Shown here piece after piece: positions 1 through 7,281 of a stretch of 34,409 nucleotides of DNA. This DNA comes from JBPCPM01 sp050999155 (GTDB lineage Bacteria; Actinomycetota; Thermoleophilia; Solirubrobacterales; 70-9): NCBI GenBank assembly GCA_050999155.1, contig JBPCPM010000133.1, positions 1 through 34,409 of the forward strand. The letters run 5' to 3'. Positions within the stretch are counted from its first letter, which is position 1; each line of letters starts with the position of its first letter. Below the pieces are notes generated by a model. That model was not told the origin of the DNA. It did not search any database and saw nothing but the letters and a program-made list of their open reading frames with translations. The position numbers and the translations under genes are program-made.

Positions 1-85
1 AACGGAAACGGGCACCGTATCTCGCGGGCGCCGACCCCGACCTCGCCCGCCAGACCGCTGCCCGACGCGCCGGCGGCGCCCCCGC

Positions 86-703
86 TCACGGGTGTTCGCG
101 CAGGCGCCCGTTCTGGCTGGCCCGGTCGCGGACCTCGGCGACCTTGGACACACGCTCGACGAGCCGGTCCAGCGCGTCGGTGAGCAGGGCAAGGCGCTGG
201 GGCTCCGAACGCTCGTCGAGCAGCTGGAGCTTGATGTCGGCCGGAAGCTCGACCCGGGCGGCCAGGCCGTAGGCCCCGAGGCCGGCGAGGTCGTCGGGGT
301 CGGGCGTGTTGCCGGTGGCCCGTTCGGCCAGTTCGGCGAAGGCGCTACGCGCCGCGTCGAGGTCTTCGGCCTCGGGCTCGGCCGACGTGTCGTCCTGCAG
401 GTACTCCACCTCGGCGGCCGGGAACGCGAGCTCCTCGGTGCGGGCGCCGAGGCGAAACGGTCGCTCGCCCGTGGTGATGATGTCCATGCGCCCGTCCTCG
501 TGTTCGTGGACAACCTCGGTGATCCGCGTGGTGCAGCCGATCTCCGAGACGTCGTCGCCGTCGCGCCACAGCACGCCGAACGGCTCTTCCCGCGCGAGAC
601 AGTGCGCGGCGAGCGCCCGGTACCGGTCCTCGAAGACGTGCAGCGGCACGATCTCTCCGGGAACGCACATCAGGGGCAGCTCGAAGATCCCGATGGTCGC
701 CAC
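86..703 (-). CDS. Stand-alone LON substrate-binding-domain protein
   Basis: The 205-residue product matches the N-terminal substrate-binding domain of Lon protease along its whole length. It opens with the typical pattern 'ELPLMCVPGEIVPLHVFEDR' (P-x-x-x-P-G-E...L-x-x-F-E-x-R-Y). There is no AAA+ ATPase and no Ser-Lys protease domain, so it is not a protease itself. Such short LON-domain proteins are widespread in actinobacteria; their role is unproven and is usually guessed to be substrate binding. The C-terminal third is helical and charged. The start is a GTG at 703, chosen because a good -10 box (TAGGCT) lies 6 nt upstream, giving a leaderless mRNA. The next gene upstream on the same strand is a methyltransferase 60 bp away, but this gene has its own promoter. 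Nothing can be assigned to bases 1-85. Confidence 0.85.
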   Translation of the reverse strand: MATIGIFELPLMCVPGEIVPLHVFEDRYRALAAHCLAREEPFGVLWRDGDDVSEIGCTTRITEVVHEHEDGRMDIITTGERPFRLGARTEELAFPAAEVEYLQDDTSAEPEAEDLDAARSAFAELAERATGNTPDPDDLAGLGAYGLAARVELPADIKLQLLDERSEPQRLALLTDALDRLVERVSKVAEVRDRASQNGRLREHP

Positions 704-709
704 CCGCCC

Positions 710-715
710 AGCCTA
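710..715 (-). promoter_or_regulatory. -10 box of LON-domain gene (leaderless)
   Basis: Reading the minus strand, TAGGCT is followed by exactly 6 nt and then the GTG start at 703. This is the spacing expected if transcription begins on the start codon itself. No Shine-Dalgarno sequence is present. No clear -35 box was assigned. Confidence 0.5.
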
Positions 716-763
716 GTAGACCCCTAGGAGCCCCACGACCTCCGGTCGCGGGAAGGCCGACCG

Positions 764-1669
764 TCAGCCGTGGCGCCGGGCGGAGAGCACGAGGTTGTAG
801 AACAGCTCCGCCGGCAGGCGAGGCTCGAGCACGTCGTCGACGCGCTTGAGGGCGAGGTACCCGCGGTAGGCGAACATCCGCCAGGCGACCGGGACCTCGT
901 CGGGGTTGGCGCTGGCCTCCAGGGTGCGGGTGGTCCACCCGTAGAGGTTGGCCAGCAGCTCCTCCCCGCGGACCCTCGAGTGTGTGAAGCCGGCGGCGCG
1001 CAGGTCGCGGCGCAGATCGCGAGGCGCGAAGGCGTGCACGTCGACCTCCCACTCCAGCTCGTCCCCCGAGTCGGGCTGGGACGCAGGCCGGGGCCCGGCG
1101 CCGATGGCCCTGCGCCACAGGGGCGCGAGCCGCCAGCTGACCGTCTTCGGCCCCGCCGCGATCGCGTCCCCGTACTGCGACGGCTCGCCGCAGAACGCGA
1201 TCCGCCCGCCCGGCCGCAAGACCCGGTGGAACTCCGCGAACGCCCGCCGCAGATCCGGGATGTGGTGCAGCACGGCGTGCCCGAAGACGAGGTCGAAGCT
1301 CTCATCGGCGAACGGCAGCTGCTCGGCGTCGGTGCCGACCGTTTCCACCGCGACGCCCAGCCCGGCGGCCGAACGCTCGAGCACGGCGAGCATGCCCGGC
1401 GAGATGTCGGTGGCCACGGCCCGGTCGATCAACCGGGCCTCGAGGAGGTTCAGCGTGAAGTAGCCGGTTCCCGCGCCGATCTCGAGGGCGTCACCGACGC
1501 GGGTGGGAGGATGGCCCAGGGCCTTGCCCAGCTTGGCCACGACCTGGGCCTGGCCCGCTGGGCCGTAGTCGATGCCCCACTTCGAGTCGTAGCCCGTCGC
1601 GGTGGCGTCGTGGTAGCGGACGTTCGCGTCCCGGATCCGCTCCGGCGTGGCCGTGGGCGCGGCGGGCAT
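764..1669 (-). CDS. Class I SAM-dependent methyltransferase (UbiE/Methyltransf_11 type)
   Basis: The 301-residue protein has a standard class I fold. Motif I 'ALEIGAGTGYFT' (SAM glycine loop) lies near residue 65. An acidic residue ends strand 2 ('ATDISPGM'), 'TDAEQLPF' and 'FDLVFGHAVLHHI' supply motifs II-III, and 'VLRPGGRIAF' is the post-motif. The C-terminal 100 residues, with aromatic and basic patches, probably form the acceptor-binding cap. The substrate cannot be told. It is divergent, by about 50 bp, from the second methyltransferase that begins the polysaccharide operon. A role as a second sugar methyltransferase is therefore possible but only inferred from position. The ATG at 1669 has a TATAGT box 8 nt upstream. 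Confidence 0.8.
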   Translation of the reverse strand: MPAAPTATPERIRDANVRYHDATATGYDSKWGIDYGPAGQAQVVAKLGKALGHPPTRVGDALEIGAGTGYFTLNLLEARLIDRAVATDISPGMLAVLERSAAGLGVAVETVGTDAEQLPFADESFDLVFGHAVLHHIPDLRRAFAEFHRVLRPGGRIAFCGEPSQYGDAIAAGPKTVSWRLAPLWRRAIGAGPRPASQPDSGDELEWEVDVHAFAPRDLRRDLRAAGFTHSRVRGEELLANLYGWTTRTLEASANPDEVPVAWRMFAYRGYLALKRVDDVLEPRLPAELFYNLVLSARRHG

Positions 1670-1677
1670 GGCGGGGC

Positions 1678-1683
1678 ACTATA
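1678..1683 (-). promoter_or_regulatory. -10 box of methyltransferase gene
   Basis: Minus-strand TATAGT is 8 nt before the ATG at 1669. The same TATAGT plus 8 nt arrangement recurs before the acyltransferase gene at 5865. It lies in the 52-bp divergent gap shared with the methyltransferase starting at 1722. Confidence 0.5.
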
Positions 1684-1721
1684 CGGGCGGCTCGGGGGGT
1701 CTGCGATGCTCCCGCGCGCCC

Positions 1722-2468
1722 ATGGCCTACGTGCAGAACGACCAGCCGCCGGGTGTCCCTCCCCTGCCACTGACGGGCGAACGGACGCTGCCCGATGTTC
1801 CGGAGGAGAACTACTGGTTCCAGCGCCACATCGTGGTCTATCGCTGGATCGCCAAGCGGGTGGCGGGGCAGCGGGTCGTCGACCTCGGCAGCGGCGAGGG
1901 CTACGGCGCCGACCTGTTGGCCCAACACGCCGCCCAGGTCACGGGCATCGAGGCCAACCCCGAGGCCTACGAGCACGCCCGCCTGCGCTACCGGCGGCCG
2001 AACCTGAAGTTCCGCCGGACCCTCATCGAGGAGTTCCGCGACCCGCTCGACGTCGTGGTCCTCCTGCAGACGATCGAGCACATGCAGGATCCGGAGGCGC
2101 TGGTCGCGCATCTCGCCGAGGTCGCGCCGGTCGCTTACATCTCCACGCCCAACCGGTTGACGCTCGCGCCCGAGGGCGCCGAGAAGTCCGGCAACCCCTG
2201 GCACATCCGTGAGTACACGGCGGCCGAATACCGCGAGCTGCTCGAACCGGCCTTCTCGTCGGTCGAGATCCTCGGGCTGTTCCACGCGCGGCGGTTGCGC
2301 GTCCACGGGCTGGCTATCAAGGCGGGATGGGACTCGGTGCACCCGAGGCTCGGCATCACCAAGCCCTTCTACGACCGCTTCGTCCCGGCGCTCTCCGAGC
2401 GTGACTTCGCCCTGCGTTCCACCAACCTCGACCGCGCCCTGGATTTCGTCGCGGTGTGTCGCCGCTGA
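1722..2468 (+). CDS. Rv3030-like SAM methyltransferase of a polymethylated-polysaccharide cluster
   Basis: The 248-residue class I methyltransferase has the N-terminal signature 'LTGERTLPD...ENYWFQRH' and the SAM loop 'VVDLGSGEGYGADLL'. From memory, these are characteristic of the mycobacterial Rv3030 family, linked to methylglucose lipopolysaccharide (MGLP) synthesis. Later motifs are 'VVVLLQTIEHMQDPEAL', 'YISTPNRLTLAPEG' and 'NPWHIREYTAAEY'. The frame stays open upstream to 1647, but the ATG at 1722 fits the family start and avoids overlapping the divergent gene. Its 3' end overlaps the GH57 gene by 13 bp, so the two are probably translationally coupled. The likely role is O-methylation of glucose units in an alpha-glucan; this is inferred from family and neighbours. 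Confidence 0.8.
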   Translation: MAYVQNDQPPGVPPLPLTGERTLPDVPEENYWFQRHIVVYRWIAKRVAGQRVVDLGSGEGYGADLLAQHAAQVTGIEANPEAYEHARLRYRRPNLKFRRTLIEEFRDPLDVVVLLQTIEHMQDPEALVAHLAEVAPVAYISTPNRLTLAPEGAEKSGNPWHIREYTAAEYRELLEPAFSSVEILGLFHARRLRVHGLAIKAGWDSVHPRLGITKPFYDRFVPALSERDFALRSTNLDRALDFVAVCRR

Positions 2469-3910
2469 GCGAGGTGGACGCCGCGGCCGGCCGCAGGGCG
2501 CAGACGGAGCCGGTTGGAGATCTGGCGATCGTCCTGCACTCCCACATGCCGTACGTCGAGGGGTACGGCACCTACCCCTTCGGGGAGGAGTGGCTGTTCG
2601 ACGCCATCATCCGCTCCTACCTGCCGCTGCTCGACGCGCTCGACGGGGTGACGATGACCGTCACGCCGGTGCTGGCCGACCAGCTCGAGCACCCGGAGGT
2701 CATCGACCGCGCCCGGAGGTTCCTCGTCGAGTCGCGCATCGGCTGGGCGGAGGCCGACGCGCACGACGCCGACGAGGAGTTGCGTGAGCCGGCACGCCAC
2801 GCGGCTGAGCGCCACCGCCGGGCGCTGGAGCGCCTTGACGGCGAGCCGGGGGGACTGCTTGAGGCGCTCGGACGCCGGCAGGAACAGGGGCGGGTGCAGC
2901 TGATGGCGTCGGCGGCGACCCATGCCGTGCTGCCGCTGCTGGCCACCCGTGCCGGGGTACGTCTCCAGCTCGACGTGGGCGCCCGGTCGCACCGGCGACG
3001 GTTCGGCCCCGCCACCGGCCTGTGGCTTCCCGAGTGCGCGTACGCTCCCGGGATCGAACGCCTGGTCGCCGAGGCCGGCTACACCCACTTCTGCGTCGAC
3101 CAAAGCGCCCACGAGGATCCGCTCGACGCGCTCGCGCCGGTACGGACCGTCGCCGGCCCGACGGCGCTGACGATCGACTGGGAGACCGTGTCGCGGGTGT
3201 GGTCGTGGGAGGGCTATCCGTCGGATCCTGCCTACAACGAGTTCCACCGCACCTCGTGGCGGGGCACCCGGCTGTGGAGCTCCGGGGGGGAGCCGTACGA
3301 CCCGGAGGCCGCCGCTCGGCGCGTGCAGGCCCACGCGTCCGAGTTCCTGGACGCCGTCGCCAGAAAGCTCGCGCGCTACCGCGCGGAGCGGGGAGTGGAC
3401 GGGCTTGTCGTCTGCGCCCTGGACACCGAGCTGCTCGGCCACTGGTGGACCGAGGGGCCGCAGTGGCTGGAGGCGGTGCTCGCGGGCGCGCCCGAGCGCG
3501 GGATCGAAACGGTCACCCTCGAACAGGCGCTGGCGCGACACGAGCCCGTCGACCGGCCGCTGGCTCCATCGACCTGGGGCGAGGACAAGAACTTCGAGAC
3601 CTGGGACAGCCCCGCCGTCGGCGACCTGGTGGCAGGAGTGCGACGGCTGGAGCTCCGGGTGACGCACGCGCTCGCGACCGGCCGACTGGAGGGCGAGGCG
3701 GCCGAGCGTGCCGTCCGGGAGCTGCTCGCGGTCCAGGCCAGCGACTGGGCCTTCCTCGACAACCGGGGCAAGGCCGGCGACTACCCGTGGCACCGGGTCC
3801 TCGGACATTCCGAGGCGTTGCTCGACGCCCTAGAATCCCGGGGACCTGCGGCGTCACGTGTGCGCAACCTCGCTCCGGACCTGCGGTTGGCTCCACTGCT
3901 GACGCCCTGA
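2456..3910 (+). CDS. GH57 family alpha-glucan branching-type enzyme
   Basis: The 484-residue protein shows the conserved GH57 regions in order. Region 1 is 'HSHMPYV' at residues 28-34. 'LWLPECAYAPGIE' has Glu193, the expected nucleophile of branching-type GH57 enzymes. 'CALDTELLGHWWTEGP' has Asp323, the expected acid/base. A late 'WGEDKNFETWD' and the C-terminal helical 'NRGKAGDYPWHRVLGH' follow. GH57 members of this type build or rearrange alpha-1,4/1,6-glucans in the cytosol; the relative Rv3031 belongs to the MGLP cluster. It is somewhat shorter than typical 520-560-residue members. The GTG start at 2456 lies inside the previous gene and the next gene begins 2 bp after the stop, a strong operon signature. 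Branching rather than hydrolytic activity is inferred. Confidence 0.88.
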   Translation: MSPLSEVDAAAGRRAQTEPVGDLAIVLHSHMPYVEGYGTYPFGEEWLFDAIIRSYLPLLDALDGVTMTVTPVLADQLEHPEVIDRARRFLVESRIGWAEADAHDADEELREPARHAAERHRRALERLDGEPGGLLEALGRRQEQGRVQLMASAATHAVLPLLATRAGVRLQLDVGARSHRRRFGPATGLWLPECAYAPGIERLVAEAGYTHFCVDQSAHEDPLDALAPVRTVAGPTALTIDWETVSRVWSWEGYPSDPAYNEFHRTSWRGTRLWSSGGEPYDPEAAARRVQAHASEFLDAVARKLARYRAERGVDGLVVCALDTELLGHWWTEGPQWLEAVLAGAPERGIETVTLEQALARHEPVDRPLAPSTWGEDKNFETWDSPAVGDLVAGVRRLELRVTHALATGRLEGEAAERAVRELLAVQASDWAFLDNRGKAGDYPWHRVLGHSEALLDALESRGPAASRVRNLAPDLRLAPLLTP

Positions 3911-3912
3911 CC

Positions 3913-5103
3913 GTGGCCCGCATCCTCATCCTCTCCTGGGAGTACCCGCCCCTGATCGAGGGGGGGCTGGCGCGGCATGTGCGCAAGCTGTCCGAGGGGC
4001 TGGTCGCCCGCGGTGTCGAGGTCCACGTGCTGACCCGAGGCGACGAGACCGCTGGCCCCGCGGAGCTGGTGGCCGGGGTCTACGTCCACCGCGTGACCGA
4101 GCCGCCCCGGCCCAAGGACCTCGGCGAGTTCATCGCCTGGGTGGAGCACATGAACGCCGACCTGCTGGCGGCCGGCGTCGAGCTGGGCGACCAGATGTCC
4201 TTCGACGTGGTCCACGGGCACGACTGGCTGGTCGCGGTGGCCGGCGACCACCTTGCCCGCCGTTTTGGCGCGCCGCTGGTGACGACAATCCACGCGACCG
4301 AGCACGGCCGCCACCAGGGCTGGGTCGACAAGCACCCGCAGTCCTACATCCACGGGACGGAACGGTGGATCGCGAACCGCTCGGAGGCGCTGATCACGTG
4401 TTCGGCGTACATGCGCGAACAGGTGGCCGAGCTGTTCGGCGTCGAGGAAGAGAAGGTGCGGGTGATCGCCAACGGGATCGACCCCGACGATGTCGTCCGC
4501 CCGCCCGACCATGAGCTCGAACGGCTCCGCGGCGAGTTCGCCGCTCCCAACGAGAAGCTGATCCTCCTGGTCGGCAGGCTGGTCTACGAGAAGGGCTTCC
4601 AGGACGCGCTGACCGCGATGCCGGCGATAACCGACGTCGTCCCCGGCACGCGCTTTCTCGTCGCCGGCTCGGGAACCAACGAACACCGGCTCCGGGAGCA
4701 GGCCGAGGCCGAGGGCCTGATGGAGCACGGCACGTTCTGCGGCTGGATCGGCGACGACGTGCTGCACTCGCTGTACGCGATCAGCGACCTCACGGTGGTG
4801 CCGTCGCTGTACGAGCCGTTCGGGCTCGTGGCCCTCGAGTCGATGGTCTCTGGATGCCCGTGCATCGTCGCCGACACCGGGGGGCTGCGCGAGGTCGTGC
4901 CGCACGACGTCAGCGTGCGCTTCACCGCCGGGGATCCCGGTGCGCTGGCCGAGGCGGCCGTGCGCGTGCTCTCCGATCCGCAGCTCGGCGAGAAGATGGT
5001 GGCCGATGCCTACCAGCACGTACGGGGCTTCGACTGGTCCGACGTGGCCGAGCAGACGGCCGCGCTGTACGCCGGGCTCAGCGGCCAGACGACCTCGGTC
5101 TAG
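3913..5103 (+). CDS. GT4 family alpha-glucosyltransferase (Rv3032-like glycogen-synthase type)
   Basis: The 396-residue protein is a two-domain GT-B glycosyltransferase of family 4. The N-terminal domain begins 'ARILILSWEYPPLIEGGLAR' with the GGLAR donor/acceptor loop and continues through 'VHGHDWLVAVAGDHLA' and 'IHATEHGRHQGW'. The C-terminal nucleotide-sugar domain has 'LVGRLVYEKGF' and the E-x7-E motif 'EPFGLVALE' (Glu301 and Glu309), then 'GGLREVV'. These match my memory of Rv3032, which elongates an alpha-1,4-glucan for MGLP and capsular glucan from an activated glucose. The GTG at 3913 is chosen because the conserved strand 1 starts directly after it, 2 bp past the GH57 stop. The donor (UDP- or ADP-glucose) cannot be read from sequence. 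Confidence 0.88.
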   Translation: MARILILSWEYPPLIEGGLARHVRKLSEGLVARGVEVHVLTRGDETAGPAELVAGVYVHRVTEPPRPKDLGEFIAWVEHMNADLLAAGVELGDQMSFDVVHGHDWLVAVAGDHLARRFGAPLVTTIHATEHGRHQGWVDKHPQSYIHGTERWIANRSEALITCSAYMREQVAELFGVEEEKVRVIANGIDPDDVVRPPDHELERLRGEFAAPNEKLILLVGRLVYEKGFQDALTAMPAITDVVPGTRFLVAGSGTNEHRLREQAEAEGLMEHGTFCGWIGDDVLHSLYAISDLTVVPSLYEPFGLVALESMVSGCPCIVADTGGLREVVPHDVSVRFTAGDPGALAEAAVRVLSDPQLGEKMVADAYQHVRGFDWSDVAEQTAALYAGLSGQTTSV

Positions 5104-5127
5104 GGGGCCCGTCCCCCGCGCCGGGCG

Positions 5128-5865
5128 TCAGGGCTCGACCGGGTTCTCCCAGCGCAGCGAGCTCGGCGTGTCGCGCATCCGCAGCACCCGAGCCGGGATG
5201 CCACCGACCACCGCGTTGGCGGGCACGTCGTGGGTCACCACGGCGTTGGTGCCGATGGCGGCGTTGTCGCCCACCCGCACGCCGCGCAGGATGCAGGCGC
5301 CGTAGCCGATCCACACGTTGTTGCCGATCTCGACGTCGCGCTTGTAGATCCCCTGGTGGCGGATCGGCAGCTCGACGTCGACGATGCCGTGGTCGAAGTC
5401 GATGAACATCACCCGGTCGGCGATGATGCACTGGTCGCCGATCCGGATCCGCTGGAAGGCGGAGATCGTGCACTCCTGGCCCAGGACGGTCTTGGCGCCG
5501 ATCTCGACGGTCCCCTCGTGACAGCGGATCTTCGTGCCGTCGCCGACCCACACGAAGCGCCCTAAGCGCAGCGACGCTCCCCTGCCGACCTGGATCTGCA
5601 GCTTGCGCCCGAGAAAGACGAGGCCGTCCGTCTGCCACCGATGGCCGGCGGTGGTCAGCCAGCGACGCCGGGCGTAGCGGACGGCGAGGTTCGCGTACTT
5701 GGCCGAGAGCAGCCGGTGCTTGCGCGCGAAACGCAACAGGGCCAGCGGGCCGCGGCCGCTCGGAGCGGGAGTCCGCTGCTGCATCGCGATCGCCGGCGGC
5801 ATCGTGGCGTCCGGATCGCCCGCCGGTTGGTCGTCGGCGCCTGGCTGGGTCACGGTCTCTCCCAT
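5128..5865 (-). CDS. Left-handed beta-helix acyltransferase (maltose O-acetyltransferase type)
   Basis: The 245-residue protein has a hexapeptide-repeat beta-helix from about residue 90 to 225. Repeats such as 'VEIGAKTVLGQ', 'IRIGDQCIIADRV', 'VEIGNNVWIGYGACILRGV' and 'RVGDNAAIGTNAVVTHDVP' are clear. 'FIDFDHG' contains the likely catalytic His159, and 'GGIPARVLRMR' closes the domain. The first 85 residues are basic and contain no hexapeptide repeats. Such enzymes transfer acetyl or other short acyl groups from acyl-CoA to sugar hydroxyls. It converges on the GT4 gene with only 24 bp between stops. The mycobacterial MGLP locus also has a hexapeptide acyltransferase (Rv3034c, recalled), so acylation of the same glucan is a reasonable inference. 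Confidence 0.82.
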   Translation of the reverse strand: MGETVTQPGADDQPAGDPDATMPPAIAMQQRTPAPSGRGPLALLRFARKHRLLSAKYANLAVRYARRRWLTTAGHRWQTDGLVFLGRKLQIQVGRGASLRLGRFVWVGDGTKIRCHEGTVEIGAKTVLGQECTISAFQRIRIGDQCIIADRVMFIDFDHGIVDVELPIRHQGIYKRDVEIGNNVWIGYGACILRGVRVGDNAAIGTNAVVTHDVPANAVVGGIPARVLRMRDTPSSLRWENPVEP

Positions 5866-5873
5866 CGGCCGGG

Positions 5874-5879
5874 ACTATA
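5874..5879 (-). promoter_or_regulatory. -10 box of acyltransferase gene
   Basis: Minus-strand TATAGT lies 8 nt before the ATG at 5865, in the 49-bp divergent gap shared with meaB. No Shine-Dalgarno sequence is present. Confidence 0.5.
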
Positions 5880-5899
5880 GGTGCGCCGGGCCCGCCATC

Positions 5900-5905
5900 T
5901 ATCCT
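5900..5905 (+). promoter_or_regulatory. -10 box of meaB
   Basis: TATCCT lies 9 nt upstream of the meaB ATG at 5915. There is no Shine-Dalgarno sequence, so the mRNA is probably leaderless or has only 2-3 leader bases. Confidence 0.4.
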
Positions 5906-5914
5906 TGCGCGCCC

Positions 5915-6883
5915 ATGGCCGGAGCGACACAGACACCCGGGCGCGACGCGCCGCTCGCCGAACGCCTGCTGGCCGGCGACAAGCGGGCCCTGGCCCGGGC
6001 AATCAGCCTGATCGAGAACGACGACCCCGCGGGATGGGAGCTCGTCCGCGAGGTCTACCCGCAGACCGGCAAGGCCCGCGTGGTGGGCTTCACCGGTCCC
6101 CCGGGCGTGGGCAAGAGCACGATGATCGGCGCGCTGACCGGCGAGATGCGCAAGGCGGACCGCGAGGTCGCCGTGCTGTCCATCGACCCGTCGAGCCCGT
6201 TTTCCCGCGGCGCGCTGCTGGGAGACCGGATCCGGCTCACCGACCACTTTCTCGACGGCGGCGTGTTCATCCGCTCTATGGCCACCCGCGGCGCGCTTGG
6301 CGGCCTTTCCGAAGCGGCGCTGCAGGCGGCGCTGGTGATGGACGCGGCCGGCAAGGACGACGTGTTCATCGAGACGGTCGGTGTCGGCCAGGCCGAGATC
6401 GACATCGTCGACCACGCCGACACGATCGTGCTGGCCCTGATGCCGGGCTCGGGCGACTCGATCCAGGCGCTGAAGGCGGGCGTCATGGAGATCCCCGACG
6501 TAATCGTCGTCAACAAGGCCGACCACCCCTTGACCGACACGATGATCCGCGAGATCCGCGGCGTGCTGATGCTCGGCGGCCACGAGGGCTGGCAGGTCCC
6601 GATCCTGCGCACCGAGGCCGTCCGCGGCGAGGGCATTGAAGAACTGGCCCAGGCCATCACCGACCATCGCGCCTTCATCGAGGCCGAAGGCAGCCTCGCC
6701 GAGCGCCGCGCCCGGAACCTGCGCAACGAGGTCCTGGCCATCGCCGGCTCCCGCCTACGCCGCCGCCTCGAACGGGTAGCCGACGCCGACAAGGACACCG
6801 CCGAGCTCCTCGACCAGGTCGTCTCCCGCGAACTGGACCCGGCCAGCGCGGCCGACGAACTGTTGAAGCTCCTCGATGTCTGA
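5915..6883 (+). CDS. meaB: MeaB/ArgK-type G-protein chaperone of B12-dependent acyl-CoA mutase
   Basis: The 322-residue SIMIBI-class GTPase has Walker A 'GPPGVGKST' at residues 61-69. 'SIDPSSPFSRGALLGDR' is the family switch region, and 'FIRSMATRGALGGLS' and 'IETVGVGQAEIDI' follow. The guanine-specificity motif 'NKAD' is at residues 200-203. MeaB proteins use GTP to gate cofactor loading and protect adenosylcobalamin-dependent mutases such as methylmalonyl-CoA and isobutyryl-CoA mutase. The matching mutase subunits lie about 7 and 12 kb downstream. The length is usual for the family. The ATG at 5915 is preferred over upstream in-frame codons because it follows a -10 box and matches the usual short N-terminus. 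Confidence 0.92.
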   Translation: MAGATQTPGRDAPLAERLLAGDKRALARAISLIENDDPAGWELVREVYPQTGKARVVGFTGPPGVGKSTMIGALTGEMRKADREVAVLSIDPSSPFSRGALLGDRIRLTDHFLDGGVFIRSMATRGALGGLSEAALQAALVMDAAGKDDVFIETVGVGQAEIDIVDHADTIVLALMPGSGDSIQALKAGVMEIPDVIVVNKADHPLTDTMIREIRGVLMLGGHEGWQVPILRTEAVRGEGIEELAQAITDHRAFIEAEGSLAERRARNLRNEVLAIAGSRLRRRLERVADADKDTAELLDQVVSRELDPASAADELLKLLDV

Positions 6884-6940
6884 CGGAGGACAGGCGGGTC
6901 GCGGTGCCGCGCGCCGGCAGGCGCCCGGTGACGCCAGCCC

Positions 6941-7033
6941 CACCGCGCTCGCTGAACGCTTCTCGGGACTCTGGCGCGAAGAATCGTTCAGCGAATGGCG
7001 ATCAACGCAGCCCACCGTGCTCGCTGAACGATT
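6941..7033. repeat. REP-like palindromic repeat cluster, 72-bp period
   Basis: TCGCTGAACG occurs at 6949-6958 and again at 7021-7030, and inverted as CGTTCAGCGA at 6985-6994. The first and inverted copies form a 15-bp stem with one mismatch (6949-6963 with 6980-6994) around a 16-nt loop. The first and third copies share about 25 bp, including the preceding CACCG(C/T)GC, and are spaced 72 bp. That is nearly the same period as the unrelated-sequence repeats at 18.9-19.0 kb (71 bp). The cluster is purely intergenic. Confidence 0.75.
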
Positions 7034-7161
7034 TTCCGTGCCCCAGCGCCCCTAACTCCTCAGCGAGCTGGGCCAGCCGTCTCCACCGCGACGCCCGAAG
7101 CACGGTCCTGGTCTCGCGGCCGGCCGAGGCTCCAACCGCCAGGCCGCCCCTCGGCGGGTGG

Positions 7162-7223
7162 CGCGGGAGACAGACCACGAGACCGTCGCCGCAAGGCGAT
7201 CGCAGCTCGTGGTTGCTCCCGCG
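7162..7223. other. Long imperfect hairpin with GCAA tetraloop
   Basis: Three stacked perfect stems are visible. CGCGGGAG (7162-7169) pairs with CTCCCGCG (7216-7223). ACCACGAG (7174-7181) pairs with CTCGTGGT (7206-7213). TCGCC (7186-7190) pairs with GGCGA (7195-7199) around a GCAA loop. Small internal loops separate them. It lies 59 bp past the acyl-CoA dehydrogenase stop, with meaB converging from the other side. It could be a bidirectional terminator or 3'-end structure, another repetitive palindrome, or a structured small RNA. No U-run follows on either strand. Confidence 0.6.
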
Positions 7224-7281
7224 ACAGGACCCGCCGCCCCACGGCCGGGGCCCAACGCCGTAGGCCGTACGCCGTAAGCCC

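Larger units (their letters stand above)
6884..7281. other. 398-bp non-coding interval with repeats and a long hairpin
   Basis: No convincing gene lies between meaB and the acyl-CoA dehydrogenase, which converge here. The open frames are GC-driven shadows without recognisable domains. The interval holds the palindromic repeat cluster at 6941-7033 and the long stem-loop at 7162-7223, described separately. Its last part (7224-7281) is only a string of short GC repeats. Confidence 0.7.

Noticed and set aside
3022..3912. Upstream open extension of the glycosyltransferase frame
   Set aside because: The translated stretch is Arg/Gly/Ala-rich out-of-frame reading of the GH57 gene. GT4 homology starts only at the GTG at 3913.
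6904..7263. Plus-strand 119-codon open frame between meaB and the acyl-CoA dehydrogenase
   Set aside because: It runs through the palindromic repeats and hairpin, has no ribosome-binding site and shows no domain-like pattern.
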